Below are positions 17,360-26,687 of a DNA stretch of 64,000 nt, in pieces (the stretch's first letter is position 1; every line of letters starts with the position of its first letter). Made by a program: the position numbers and the translations under genes. The stretch lies in assembly GCA_964388955.1 (NCBI GenBank), contig CAYMCO010000004.1:135861-199860 (forward strand), in the 5' to 3' direction. The DNA comes from CAYMCO01 sp964388955. Lineage in GTDB: Bacteria > Chloroflexota > Anaerolineae > Anaerolineales > E44-bin32. Under the pieces are notes generated by a model. That model searched no databases, was not told where the DNA came from, and worked only from the letters and a program-made list of their open reading frames with translations.

Positions 17360-19138
17360 CTATGACAGCGGCCAGACGAGCGGGACCAGCGCAATTGCCA
17401 CCGCGAAGATCAGCAATGCGAGGGGCAATCCGACCTTCAGAAAGTCTGTGAACCGGTAACCTCCGGGTCCGTAGACCATCAGGCAGGCCGGCTCCAACGG
17501 CGTGAGATAGGATGTGTTGGCCGCCACCGCGACCATCATGGCGAACGTGCGTGGATTCAGGTTCAGGTGCAGTGCAGCCTGGATGGCAATCGGCACAACG
17601 ATGATGGCCGCCGCCTGATGTGCCATCGGCTGGGTGAGCGCAACGGTGACTGCAAAGAACCCCGCCAGCAACCACAGTGGATTGGCGTCCCCCAGCCACG
17701 CAACAATCTCCGCGGCCAGGAACTGCGCGGCCCCCGAACGCTCCAAAGCCGTTCCAAGTCCGAGCATGCTGCCGATGAGAATCAGCGCCCGCCAGTCGAC
17801 CTCCCGATAGGCCTCCTCGGGGGTCAAGCAGCCCGCCAAGAATACCACCAGCGCGCCGATCAACATCGCAACCGGCAGGGAGACGATGTTGAAAGTCACC
17901 AAGGCCAATGATCCCACGAAGGCGGCAATTGCGGCCCGGGCGCGCGACTGGTTGAAGCGTTCCTCCTCCACCTCCCCAATCACATTGAAGATCTCGTCCT
18001 CTGCAAGCCAAGCGATATTGGCCCGCCGCCCCTGGGTGAGCAGCACATCGCCAACCCGGAATCGCACCTGGCCAATCTGCTGCCGGATTGTCTGCCCCTG
18101 ACGGTAGATCGCCAGCACCTGGAGGCCGTACCTCTCCCGGAAGCGCAGGCCCTTCAGTGTTCGTCCGATCAGCGGTGACCCCGGCAAGAGGATGGCCTCC
18201 ACCAGGTGAATCTCATCCCCCTGAAGCTCCGGATCGGACAGCGATACGTCGCCCTTGATATCGATGCCTACCGTCTCTTTGATCTTAAGGATCTCATCCC
18301 GGCGCCCCTCGACCAGAAGGAGGTCCTCGGCATGCAGCTCGCGGTCGGCGCGGGGCGCAAGATAGCGATCCTCGTCGCGGATGATGCGCAGCACCGTCAA
18401 ATCCAAGTCCCGGCCCAGGCCCGATTCGCCCAGCGTCTTTCCGGCCAGCGGAGAGTCGGGGAGCACCAATACCTCGGTGAAATACGCCCGGATGCCAAGC
18501 CCGCCACCCAGCTCATCGGGGTGGCGCCGGTCGGGTACCAGGCGCCGCCCCAGCGTGTACATAAACAGCAAGCCAGCCACTGCGATGGGGAGGCCTACCG
18601 GCGCCAGTTCGAAGATGCCCATCGGAGGGAGATCGTACCGGGTCATCAACCCGCTGATCACGATGTTGCTGGAAGTACTCACAATGGTGACAGAACTGGT
18701 GACGATTGAGGCTATCGCCAGCGGCATAAGCAGGCGAGATGCGCTGGTACGCGTCCGGTTCGCGAGGCCGATCACGATCGGGACGAAAAAAGCAGTGGAG
18801 GCGGTATTGCTGATAAACGCCCCCAAGCCGGCCGAGGCGGCCATTACCACCGCGAGCAGCCGGTTTAGATCATCGCCCGTAAATCGGATGATGGCCCGCC
18901 CGGTCATCTCGACCACCCCGGTGCGCAGCAAGGAAGCGGTCAGAATGAACAAGCCAAGGATCATCAACACGGTATCGCTGCCAAACCCGGCGAATGCCTC
19001 CTCCGCTGGCAGCAGACCCGTAAGGATTAGGGTCGCCAGCACTCCCAGGGCAACCACATCCGGCGGCACCCATTCAAAGGAGAACAGGATGACCGCCACG
19101 GCAATGATCAGGAGCACAAGCGCTATCTCAGGAGTCAA
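17360..19138 (-). CDS. SLC13/DASS-family permease with two RCK_C (TrkA-C) domains
   Basis: 592 residues with a TTG start. About six helices come first (to residue 190), then two TrkA-C-type regulatory domains (about 205-290 and 295-380; both include a GxTLxxLxxRxRxxLxVLxIxRxG-like pattern), then about five further helices. This is the layout of SLC13-like anion transporters that take up sulfate, dicarboxylates or related anions with sodium or protons, where the central RCK_C pair is a regulatory insert. The C-terminal motif NTSYLTPLEPACLMVYGPGGYRF matches the family's second SNT-type motif. The substrate is not predictable here. Confidence 0.88.
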   Translation of the reverse strand: MTPEIALVLLIIAVAVILFSFEWVPPDVVALGVLATLILTGLLPAEEAFAGFGSDTVLMILGLFILTASLLRTGVVEMTGRAIIRFTGDDLNRLLAVVMAASAGLGAFISNTASTAFFVPIVIGLANRTRTSASRLLMPLAIASIVTSSVTIVSTSSNIVISGLMTRYDLPPMGIFELAPVGLPIAVAGLLFMYTLGRRLVPDRRHPDELGGGLGIRAYFTEVLVLPDSPLAGKTLGESGLGRDLDLTVLRIIRDEDRYLAPRADRELHAEDLLLVEGRRDEILKIKETVGIDIKGDVSLSDPELQGDEIHLVEAILLPGSPLIGRTLKGLRFRERYGLQVLAIYRQGQTIRQQIGQVRFRVGDVLLTQGRRANIAWLAEDEIFNVIGEVEEERFNQSRARAAIAAFVGSLALVTFNIVSLPVAMLIGALVVFLAGCLTPEEAYREVDWRALILIGSMLGLGTALERSGAAQFLAAEIVAWLGDANPLWLLAGFFAVTVALTQPMAHQAAAIIVVPIAIQAALHLNLNPRTFAMMVAVAANTSYLTPLEPACLMVYGPGGYRFTDFLKVGLPLALLIFAVAIALVPLVWPLS

Positions 19139-19201
19139 GAGTCCACCTGAGGCTGCCGCGGCCCACCCCGAGATCCGACGAAGGCCCCCGCAGCGCCGGA
19201 G

Positions 19202-21697
19202 TCAAGCCTCTCTCGCTCGGTAGGCCGGCGCCTGCAGCCATCTACCGTTTGATTCAAGCCGCCAATAGGGATGCCAGGCCACGCCAAACAAATCGAGCTG
19301 GATATACTTCTTATACGGTTTCACCACTTTGATCTCGATCTGCTCCCCGGCCTCCGCCCAGCGCTCGTCAATGTCATCCAGATCCGCCGCCACCTCCGCC
19401 TCCATATCAGCGAGATCGCCCCGCAAATCCTCTATAGCGGCTTGGGACTCCTCCACGTCCGCCTTCGCCTTCTGCGTCATGCGCCGCTTGGTCAGGGAGG
19501 TGGTTACCCGGCGGCGGGACCCCATGAACAGGCCGAGCACGTTCTCGGCGTGGGTGGCCATTTCTTCCATCTTCCTGGCGGACAGCTCGGCCTGGTCCTC
19601 GCTCAGCTCACGCTCCTCATGCGCCAGCTTATCGCGCAGCGATTCGATCTTCTTCCCATATTTCTTCTGCAGCTCCGCCGCCTCGGCATCCCTGGCTTCT
19701 TTGGCCGCCAACGCGCACTGCGCTTTGAATTCCGCTTCCGTGGTCCCGGGTTGGGCGACCAGTTCCAGCGCCGGATTCGACAGGAGATGCAATTCCGCGC
19801 TGTGATACACGAAATCCAGGAAATCCTTTACCAGCGCCTTCATCGTCTTCTCATCGCTCAGCGGCGCAGAAAGGGGAGCGAAACGCGCCCCCGGCGCGGG
19901 GGCCGGATCGAGCGATGCGGTGTCCACATGAGCCACCTGCCCGGCCTCCCACTCAGTACGCCGCGGAGCCGGATCTTCCAAGAGGCAGGCGAGATAGGCC
20001 TCATGGTCCAGATCCAGGCCGCGATCCAGGTATCGCACGGCGGCTTGCGCCAGCAAGGTGGGGCGGTACATGATCGACCCGCTCGAAACGTCCCTCAGAT
20101 CCAGGGATTCGGATTTCAGCGCCTGGGCGATCGTCAGGTTGTTGGGAAGAAATACCTCATCCACCCCGCGGGGCACGGCGGGGCGAATCTCGCTTCCAGA
20201 CTCTGACTCCGCCTGGCTCGATGGGCCAGGCTCCGCCCCGACGGCCGCGCCAAGCGGCGCAGGCGCAGCAGGGGGCTGAGCGCCAACTGCCTGAGATTCG
20301 GCCAGGGCGTTCAATTGGGAAATTTGATCGCGCGTGATGGGCCCCTTCAGATAGGCCATTGCCCAGCGCGTATAGAAGACCTGCGGCCTATCCGCGTGCA
20401 CGTTGTTCAGCAGAAAGACGCGCTTGTCGAGATCCGAGATCAGCTTGTCGGCCCAGGTGCGGTCATAGCCGCCCTGGCTGGCGACGATGTTATCCAGGCC
20501 ATCCAACAGGCGGGCTTTGTCCTGTTCGGTCTGCAGCCGGCCGATGAACCAAGTGCCGGCGTTGCTCAGCCCTTTATAGTCCAGGTCGACCGGGTTCTGG
20601 GTGGCCAACAACAGCCCGACCCCGAAGGCGCGCGCTTGCTTGAGGAGGCGCATGAGCGGATCCTTCGAGGGCGGCTTGGCGACCGGCGGAAGGAAACCGA
20701 GCACCTCATCGAAGTAGATCAACGCCCGAAGGGATGGTGATCCGGGCTGGGTACGCATCCATGATTCCACCGCCGTGAGCAGCAGGGTTACAAAGAACAT
20801 TCGCTCCCGCTCAGAGAGATGGGACAGGTAGAAAATGCTCTGCCGGGGTCGCCCTTCCGCAGTCCACAGGAAGGATTGGATATCCAGCGGGGCGCCCTCC
20901 ATCCAGGCCTGGAAAGTCGGGGAGGCCAGCAGGCCATTGAGCGCCATCGCCAACTCAAAACGCTTCTCGACGGGGTAGAACTGCTCCAACTCCAGAGCGC
21001 CCAACTGATCGAAGGGCGGACGTTGGATCAACCCGATCAGCTCCGACAGCTTGAGATCCTGGCCGCCCGCCCACAGATGTTCGAGGATATTGGCCAGCAG
21101 GATGTGCTCCCTGGACCGCACCGGATCGGCCTCGATGCCGACCAGACTCAGCAGGGCGGTCACGGTGGTCGATATCCGCTCCCGCAACGACTCCGCGTTG
21201 TCCTCCCAGGGAATATCCGGCGCCTGCAGGGAAGCCAGCACGCTGACCGGCAATCCGGCGTCCGATCCCGGCGTGTACACGACGTAGTCGGCAGCGGACC
21301 GCACAGCGCCGATGCGCTCCGGTGCGATGTCCCACTCCGCAAGCCCCTTCCGCCACAGGCCGGCGACCCGCACGGCCAGCTCTTCTTGGGATATGCCGTC
21401 TCGGCGCGCTTCATCTGGATCGACCCAAGGCGCAAAATCCGCCGGCGAAAGCTCCGGAAAATGCAGCAGCAGATTGCCGATGTCGCCCTTCGGATCGATG
21501 AGGATGGCCGGGATCCCTTCCAGGGCGGCCTCCTCCAAAATGTCGATACAAAGCCCGGTCTTCCCCGAACCGGTCATCCCCACGACAACCCCATGCGTGG
21601 TGAGATCGTCGGGATCGTACAAGACCGGGGTGTCGAGAATCTGCTTGTCGCGGACGTCAAACCGACGGCCAATATAGAACTTGCCCTCGCTGTCCAC
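19202..21697 (-). CDS. HerA-like (FtsK/HerA superfamily) ATPase with coiled-coil tail
   Basis: 831 residues with a GTG start preceded by GGGAGGCAGCA. The N-terminal beta region is followed by Walker A GMTGSGKTGL (about residue 40), and Walker B appears as LRALIYFDEVLGFLPP with a sensor-type LLLATQNPVDLDYKGLSN, the hallmark of HerA/VirB4-like motor ATPases. Residues about 640-780 form a long charged coiled coil. The closest family known to me is an uncharacterised group of large DUF87-type ATPases in Chloroflexota and Actinomycetota, so a DNA- or membrane-linked motor role is inferred only. No nurA is next to it; a PLD-family gene lies 50 bases away on the same strand. Confidence 0.8.
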   Translation of the reverse strand: MDSEGKFYIGRRFDVRDKQILDTPVLYDPDDLTTHGVVVGMTGSGKTGLCIDILEEAALEGIPAILIDPKGDIGNLLLHFPELSPADFAPWVDPDEARRDGISQEELAVRVAGLWRKGLAEWDIAPERIGAVRSAADYVVYTPGSDAGLPVSVLASLQAPDIPWEDNAESLRERISTTVTALLSLVGIEADPVRSREHILLANILEHLWAGGQDLKLSELIGLIQRPPFDQLGALELEQFYPVEKRFELAMALNGLLASPTFQAWMEGAPLDIQSFLWTAEGRPRQSIFYLSHLSERERMFFVTLLLTAVESWMRTQPGSPSLRALIYFDEVLGFLPPVAKPPSKDPLMRLLKQARAFGVGLLLATQNPVDLDYKGLSNAGTWFIGRLQTEQDKARLLDGLDNIVASQGGYDRTWADKLISDLDKRVFLLNNVHADRPQVFYTRWAMAYLKGPITRDQISQLNALAESQAVGAQPPAAPAPLGAAVGAEPGPSSQAESESGSEIRPAVPRGVDEVFLPNNLTIAQALKSESLDLRDVSSGSIMYRPTLLAQAAVRYLDRGLDLDHEAYLACLLEDPAPRRTEWEAGQVAHVDTASLDPAPAPGARFAPLSAPLSDEKTMKALVKDFLDFVYHSAELHLLSNPALELVAQPGTTEAEFKAQCALAAKEARDAEAAELQKKYGKKIESLRDKLAHEERELSEDQAELSARKMEEMATHAENVLGLFMGSRRRVTTSLTKRRMTQKAKADVEESQAAIEDLRGDLADMEAEVAADLDDIDERWAEAGEQIEIKVVKPYKKYIQLDLFGVAWHPYWRLESNGRWLQAPAYRAREA

Positions 21698-21747
21698 TGC
21701 TGCCTCCCTATATCAAGGTTCGAGATCCTGGAGAACCATCCTGCGCC

Positions 21748-22872
21748 TCAGCGACTCGCCAGGCCGAAAACGCGCTCGAACTCCGCCTCGTACTGGGCGG
21801 CAATTTCTGGGTCATGGATGATGATCACATTCTCGTCGTTGATCGCCTCCGCGCTGTGACTGAAGTTGTAGGAACCTGTAATGACGGTTCGTCCGTCCAG
21901 GATCATAACCTTATGGTGCATGCTGTTCGTGTTACCGTCCAGCCGCAGATCGACTCCCATTCTACGCAAGAAATCCAATTCCGTGCCAGGATCCCCCGCC
22001 TGGTCGGTTTCGATCACACCCCGCACCCGCACGCCGTCACGCGATCGCTCCGCCAGCACCGATTCCAGCGCGTCAAGCGTGAAGGCAAAGGCCAAGAAAT
22101 CGATGCGCTCCTCGGCGCCCCGCAGCAGTTCGGCCAGGCGCCGCGCCACCCCGTCCTCGGGTGCAAACCACACTTCGACCCTGGACGAGTCAACCACCAC
22201 CAGGCGATGGGGGGTGTCGGCACGGGAAAGCGACCCGAACCGGCCTTCCAAGAACATCTCCTCAAACTCGCGCTCGTAGTCCTCCGCGATCATGGGCGAT
22301 CGTACGCCCACCAGATTGTTGTCGTTGCGATAGGCGCCGTTGACCGTCAGGTTCATCGAGCCGGTCCACACCTCAATCCCATCGACGATCACAAACTTGT
22401 GATGCATCAAGGAGTCCTGGCCGTCATCCCTTACCTCGATACCCTCCTCGATCAGGTCTTGGATTTCTTCTTCGCCCAAGTTGTCGCTTTCGGCCACCAC
22501 CCGCACATTCACGCCTCTGCGATGTGCACGAAGGAGGGCGTCCCGCACGCTCCACAGATCCAGGCGGAATACGGCCACATCCAAGGCATAACCGGCCTGG
22601 TCCATGGACCGCGTCAATTCCTCATCGGGGCCGCCCCGAAAGGGTCCCGTGCCATCTTCGAGCGGATCCGTGAAATAAACATGAATCAAGCCCGGGTCCG
22701 GCTCGGACGTCAGACCGGGACCGCGGTCCGGAGGTGCCTCAGACCTGGACAACACCAAGTATGCGGCTACAAGCAGGCCAAACGCCACCCAGGCCAGAGC
22801 CGTCGGCCAGCGTCCCACATCCCTGAGGCGCGCTTTCAGCCCGTCATCGCGGTCAGACCCAGACCGATTCAT
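21748..22872 (-). CDS. Phospholipase D-like protein with two HKD motifs
   Basis: 374 residues. An N-terminal membrane helix (about 23-41) is followed by a linker and two PLD repeats, each with an HxK(x)4D motif: HHKFVIVDG and HHKVMILDG, both followed by a GS-containing segment (TGSMNLTVNGA, TGSYNFSHSAE). The arrangement matches endonuclease- or cardiolipin-synthase-like members of the PLD superfamily. The helix puts the catalytic domain most likely outside the cytoplasm, which favours phospholipid or extracellular nucleic acid as substrate over a cytoplasmic nuclease role. It lies upstream of the HerA-like gene in the same orientation, so they may share a transcript. Confidence 0.85.
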   Translation of the reverse strand: MNRSGSDRDDGLKARLRDVGRWPTALAWVAFGLLVAAYLVLSRSEAPPDRGPGLTSEPDPGLIHVYFTDPLEDGTGPFRGGPDEELTRSMDQAGYALDVAVFRLDLWSVRDALLRAHRRGVNVRVVAESDNLGEEEIQDLIEEGIEVRDDGQDSLMHHKFVIVDGIEVWTGSMNLTVNGAYRNDNNLVGVRSPMIAEDYEREFEEMFLEGRFGSLSRADTPHRLVVVDSSRVEVWFAPEDGVARRLAELLRGAEERIDFLAFAFTLDALESVLAERSRDGVRVRGVIETDQAGDPGTELDFLRRMGVDLRLDGNTNSMHHKVMILDGRTVITGSYNFSHSAEAINDENVIIIHDPEIAAQYEAEFERVFGLASR

Positions 22873-23248
22873 CGCCCTTCATCCCCCTGGCGCCCGTCGC
22901 GTCAGCGCGTTCCGATTATAGACAAAGCGGCATGAACCTCAAAGCGGGGGAGCGGAGGGGGTGCGCTCCATTTCAGAGGGCAGCCGCATCTGAAGATGGA
23001 AGCCGCACCGGCCCTTCGTCATCCTCCGATCTCTGGGCGTCCCGGCCGCGCAGACCTGCGGTCGTGGTCATCGCTTTCCCTGCCGCGGCCCCTTTTCGCC
23101 CCCCTCCCGAAACCCTCCCCCACCACCTTCTCCCCAGTGGTCCAACAGGTTGGCCGAATTGGGGCAGCTCATTGAAGGTTGGAAAGCGCGAGGAAGAGAC
23201 CAACGAGTGACATCCCGCCCAGCGAAGCATGACCTCTGTCCCTGAATT
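22873..23248. other. Intergenic stretch without recognised features
   Basis: Between the divergent PLD-like gene and the DtxR-type regulator. Only short overlapping frames without ribosome binding sites or family resemblance were seen. A pyrimidine-rich stretch lies at 23083-23130. Promoter elements for the PLD gene must lie here but none is convincing. Confidence 0.6.
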
Positions 23249-23264
23249 TTAAGGTGCACCTTAA
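23249..23264. promoter_or_regulatory. Palindromic operator for the DtxR-type regulator
   Basis: TTAAGGTGCACCTTAA is a perfect 16-base palindrome, close to sites bound by metal-dependent DtxR/IdeR/MntR regulators. It sits immediately upstream of a -10-like TATAGT (23267-23272), i.e. within the promoter spacer, and 79 bases before the regulator's ATG. This predicts autoregulation and metal-responsive control of the feo operon. Confidence 0.65.
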
Positions 23265-23342
23265 TCTATAGTATTAGGGAGGCCTGAATTCATTTCTGTG
23301 ACCGCAGGTGTCCAGGAGACAGGCGAAGCACGAGGCAAGCTT

Positions 23343-24044
23343 ATGGGGCAAGAACCGGGGTACGGCCGCAGCACAGAAATGTACCTCAAGACTATTGCCG
23401 AACTGACGGAGCCGGGCGAGTTGGTGGCGATCTCCTCTCTCGCCGAGCGGATGGATATCTCCCCCGTCTCCGCGACGGAGATGGTCCACCGTATGCAGGA
23501 GAAAGGATTGCTGAAACATACGCCCTATCAGGGAGTCGCCTTGACGACAGCCGGTCGCCGCATCGCCATGGCCACCCTCCGGCGGCACCGCCTTTGGGAG
23601 CGATTTCTGGTCGACGCCCTTGGCCTGCCCTGGGAGGAAGTGCATGAAATCGCCTGCAATCTGGAACACGCCGCTGGAGCGCAGGTCGCTGAAGCGCTGA
23701 GCGCTTTTCTCGGTGACCCGGATCGCTGCCCGCACGGCAATCCTATTCCCGAAGCAGGCCCCCGCAATACCCCAGCCGCAGAGACACATCTGGACGAGCT
23801 AAACGCCGGGGAGGGGGCGATCGTCAGCCGCATCAAACCAGAATCTTCAGTCGTGCTCCGCAGCCTTGCGCCCTCAGGCATTCGACCTGGATCGCGGATC
23901 CGGGTGCGCGCCGTCGGACCCTTGGACGGGCCGCTTGCCATCGATACACCCCAAGGCCCTGTCAGCTTGGGCGCCAAGCTCGCGGCCCATGTGCGTATCG
24001 AACGCCTGCCAGAGAGAACACGGGCCGAGGTCGGAAAAGAATGA
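23343..24044 (+). CDS. DtxR-family metal-dependent transcription regulator
   Basis: 233 residues from the ATG at 23343 (a GTG at 23298 would add 15). An N-terminal winged helix (STEMYLKTIAELTEPGELVAISSLAERMDI...) is followed by the dimerisation/metal-binding domain, with the ALGLPWEEVHEIACNLEHA segment containing the Glu/His/Cys-type ligand region, and a C-terminal SH3-like FeoA domain (from about residue 155). It represses iron or manganese uptake genes when metal is plentiful. The gene overlaps feoB by ATGA, so it is the first gene of a dtxR-feoB-zinc ribbon-feoA operon. The chemistry favours Fe(II) as the sensed metal because of the partners; Mn cannot be excluded. Confidence 0.9.
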   Translation: MGQEPGYGRSTEMYLKTIAELTEPGELVAISSLAERMDISPVSATEMVHRMQEKGLLKHTPYQGVALTTAGRRIAMATLRRHRLWERFLVDALGLPWEEVHEIACNLEHAAGAQVAEALSAFLGDPDRCPHGNPIPEAGPRNTPAAETHLDELNAGEGAIVSRIKPESSVVLRSLAPSGIRPGSRIRVRAVGPLDGPLAIDTPQGPVSLGAKLAAHVRIERLPERTRAEVGKE

Positions 24045-26095
24045 ACTCCTGCCATTCCTCCCCGGGCCACGCCGAATCCACACTCGAGGTGGGATTCCCT
24101 GACCGTGGTCGGGCGAAGGCCGACCCATCCCACGCCCGGGGCCCAGGCGCTATTTCCCCGTTGGAGAGCGCCGGGGCAATCGCGCTGGTCGGTCATCCAA
24201 ACGTGGGCAAATCGGCCCTGTTCCAACACCTGACCGGATTGCACGTCACAGTCTCCAATTACCCGGGGACAACAATCGAGGTCATTCACGGTCCCAGCCA
24301 GACCCTGGAGGGCGCCGAGATCGTCGACACGCCGGGCGTGGTGACCCTGCCCTCCAGCACCACAGACGAGCAGGCGACCGTCCGTCTGCTGCTCAGTGGG
24401 CCGCTGAAGGCCGTTATTCAGGTGGGGGACGCCAAGAACCTGCACCGCTCCCTGCTGTTGACCGTCATTCTGGCGGAGATGGAAATCCCTATGGTGCTTG
24501 CGCTCAACATGGTGGACGAAGCGCATTCCCGCGGTATCGAACTGAACACGGATGCGCTCGTCGCTCGCATTCACGCGCCCGCCGTGAAGACGGTCGCTGT
24601 GCGAGGCGAGGGTTTGGAGGATCTTCTTTCGGCCGTCCGCCAGGCGCCAGCCCCTCATTTACATCTGCAGTATGCGCAGGAGATCGAGGCCGCTGTCGCG
24701 GAAATATCCCCGCATTTGCCACCCGCCGGGATCAGCCCCCGCTCGCTGGCGTTGCTTTGGTTCTCCAATGACCCCGCTGTGGACGATTTTCTGGCTCAGG
24801 CCTGTGACCGGACAGGGTATCTACATCTGATTGAGCACCGAGATAGGCTGCAGTTGGCGTTCGGGGAGCCGCTCTCCCTGGTGATCCAGCGGGCGCGCCT
24901 GGATTTCGTGGAGCAACTGGCAGCGGGCGTGGTGCTGGACAGCGGTGGGCCCTGGTCCGATTTCTCCTCTCGTCTCGGCCGGCTGGCCACGCATCCTTTT
25001 TGGGGCATTCCCATCCTGCTGCTGGTCCTGTTTGGCATGTATTGGTTCGTAGGGGTATTTGGAGCAGGAACGCTTGTCGATCTGCTGGAACGGGGGCTCT
25101 TCCGGGGGGTGATCAACCCCCCGCTGGTCTCCTGGGTGCAGAAGACCTCACCACTGCCCATGCTGTCCGACCTGCTGGTGGGAGAATATGGTCTCTGGAC
25201 TATGGGTATGACCTACGCCGTAGCCTTGATTCTCCCCATCGTCACCACCTTCTTCCTGGCATTCAGCCTCATGGAGGATTCCGGGTACCTGCCGCGTCTT
25301 GCAGCATTTACCAACCGAATGTTCCGATTTATCGGGCTCAATGGCAAGGCAGTGCTACCCATGGTGCTCGGGCTGGGCTGTGTGACTATGGCGACCATGA
25401 CTTCCCGCATTATGGAAACCAAACGCGACCGGCTGATGGTGATCTTGCTGCTGGCGCTGGCAATACCTTGCTCCGCGCAACTGGGCATCGTCATGGGCAT
25501 GCTCGCCAGCGTCTCCTTTGTCGCCACGGCGATCTGGGCGCTGGTCGTTCTGGGTGTACTGCTCGTCATTGGCTGGCTCGCAGCCAGGATTTTGCCTGGC
25601 GAGCGCACCTCGCTCCTGCTCGAGTTGCCACCCCTGCGCCGGCCGGCAATCTCGAACGTGCTGGCGAAGACGACCGCCCGCATCGAATGGTATCTGAAGG
25701 AGGTCTTGCCCCTCTTTCTCCTCGGAGCGCTGATCATGTTCATCATGGACAAGACGGGAGCGCTGGACTGGTTGATCCGCGCCGCGGAGCCCCTGGTCTC
25801 AGGATGGCTCGGCCTGCCCGCACAAGCAAGCGCGGCCTTCATCCTCGGATTTCTGCGCCGCGATTTCGGAGCCACGGGCCTCTTTGTGATGGAGTCTCAG
25901 GGCTTGCTTGACCCCCGTCAAACCCTGGTCGCCATGGTCACCATCACCCTGTTCATACCCTGCATCGCCAGCGTGTTGATGATCGCCAAAGAGCGTGGCT
26001 GGCGGACCTCGTTGGCGGTGATGGGCTTGGTGATGCCATTGGCGTTTCTGACCGGCGGATTGCTCAACTTGGCTCTGCTGGGAGTTGGATGGTGA
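24041..26095 (+). CDS. feoB: Ferrous iron transporter FeoB
   Basis: 684 residues. After a poorly conserved N-terminal extension of about 48 residues comes the G domain with G1 GHPNVGKS, G2 region NYPGTT and G3 DTPG, then a helical guanine-nucleotide dissociation-inhibitor region (about 200-300) and two Gate-containing membrane halves with about 8-10 helices. The protein takes up Fe(II) powered or gated by GTP hydrolysis. It is somewhat shorter than the E. coli protein (773). G4 shows as the ALNMVDEA motif, with Met in place of the usual NxxD Asn-x-x-Asp middle. It starts inside the regulator's stop codon, indicating translational coupling. Confidence 0.95.
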   Translation: MNSCHSSPGHAESTLEVGFPDRGRAKADPSHARGPGAISPLESAGAIALVGHPNVGKSALFQHLTGLHVTVSNYPGTTIEVIHGPSQTLEGAEIVDTPGVVTLPSSTTDEQATVRLLLSGPLKAVIQVGDAKNLHRSLLLTVILAEMEIPMVLALNMVDEAHSRGIELNTDALVARIHAPAVKTVAVRGEGLEDLLSAVRQAPAPHLHLQYAQEIEAAVAEISPHLPPAGISPRSLALLWFSNDPAVDDFLAQACDRTGYLHLIEHRDRLQLAFGEPLSLVIQRARLDFVEQLAAGVVLDSGGPWSDFSSRLGRLATHPFWGIPILLLVLFGMYWFVGVFGAGTLVDLLERGLFRGVINPPLVSWVQKTSPLPMLSDLLVGEYGLWTMGMTYAVALILPIVTTFFLAFSLMEDSGYLPRLAAFTNRMFRFIGLNGKAVLPMVLGLGCVTMATMTSRIMETKRDRLMVILLLALAIPCSAQLGIVMGMLASVSFVATAIWALVVLGVLLVIGWLAARILPGERTSLLLELPPLRRPAISNVLAKTTARIEWYLKEVLPLFLLGALIMFIMDKTGALDWLIRAAEPLVSGWLGLPAQASAAFILGFLRRDFGATGLFVMESQGLLDPRQTLVAMVTITLFIPCIASVLMIAKERGWRTSLAVMGLVMPLAFLTGGLLNLALLGVGW

Positions 26096-26316
26096 ACAGA
26101 ACCGTGCAGCTGTTTACATGCCCCCTATGCGGCTATCGCTTCATCCCCCACACCCAGTTGGGGTGTGCCTCCTGCGTCATTCACAGAGACTGCGGCCTGA
26201 TCTGCTGCCCAGCCTGCGGATACTCGACCACCGATCCGCGCGCATCGAAGATCGTCGATTGGATATCCAGCGCGCTCGGAAGAAAGCGCCAGCATGAGAA
26301 GACGAAAGGGACATAG
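26089..26316 (+). CDS. Small zinc-ribbon protein of the feo operon
   Basis: 75 residues overlapping the end of feoB by 7 bases. It contains CPLC, CASC, a Cys pair in GLICC and CPAC, so one or two zinc-ribbon or iron-sulfur-like knuckles. Small Cys-rich proteins at this place often act as FeoC-like accessories, but the sequence is not the winged-helix FeoC of enterobacteria. A role in Feo function is inferred from position only. Confidence 0.7.
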   Translation: MVNRTVQLFTCPLCGYRFIPHTQLGCASCVIHRDCGLICCPACGYSTTDPRASKIVDWISSALGRKRQHEKTKGT

Positions 26317-26623
26317 TCAAGGCCGCAGGGGTTTCCTGGGCGCCTTGATTCGTCCTCGAGGCCCAGGGCGGCGAAAGAGGGGCGGCTGCCAACGAGCCAC
26401 CCTCACATTGGCCGACATCCCGGCCGGCAGTCGGGTCCAAGTCCGTGGCTTCCGCCCCATCGACCCGGTTCGGCGCCAGCGCCTGCAAGCCTATGGCCTT
26501 TGCCTGGGCCAGCATCTGGAAGTAGTGCAACAATCCCCGGTCACCATCATCCGCGCCGCGCATACCGAGTTGGCGATGGAGAAGGACCTGGCAAGATCAA
26601 TCGTGGTGCGGGCAAAGACGTGA
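26294..26623 (+). CDS. feoA: FeoA-domain protein
   Basis: 109 residues: a basic, Gly/Arg-rich N-terminal tail of about 35 residues, then an SH3-like FeoA domain (LADIPAGSRVQVRGF...RLQAYGLCLGQHLEVVQQSP...AMEKDLARSIVV). FeoA binds the cytoplasmic side of FeoB and modulates it. The gene overlaps the zinc-ribbon gene. The basic tail is unusual for FeoA and may come from a start further upstream than the real one; an alternative start within the tail cannot be ruled out. Confidence 0.82.
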   Translation: MRRRKGHSQGRRGFLGALIRPRGPGRRKRGGCQRATLTLADIPAGSRVQVRGFRPIDPVRRQRLQAYGLCLGQHLEVVQQSPVTIIRAAHTELAMEKDLARSIVVRAKT

Positions 26624-26687
26624 TGCGCAGGGCGCCGGGGGAGCCGCCTGATGGGACGTCTCCGCACAGGGTTGACCCGGTCGAAGG

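Noticed and set aside
24041..24190. Separate small gene at the FeoB N-terminus
   Set aside because: The 48 extra residues are in frame, start at the ATGA overlap with dtxR and have no other start with a ribosome binding site, so an N-terminal extension is simpler.
23528..24658. 376-codon minus-strand frame opposite dtxR/feoB
   Set aside because: No family resemblance; the plus-strand regulator and FeoB have intact motifs.
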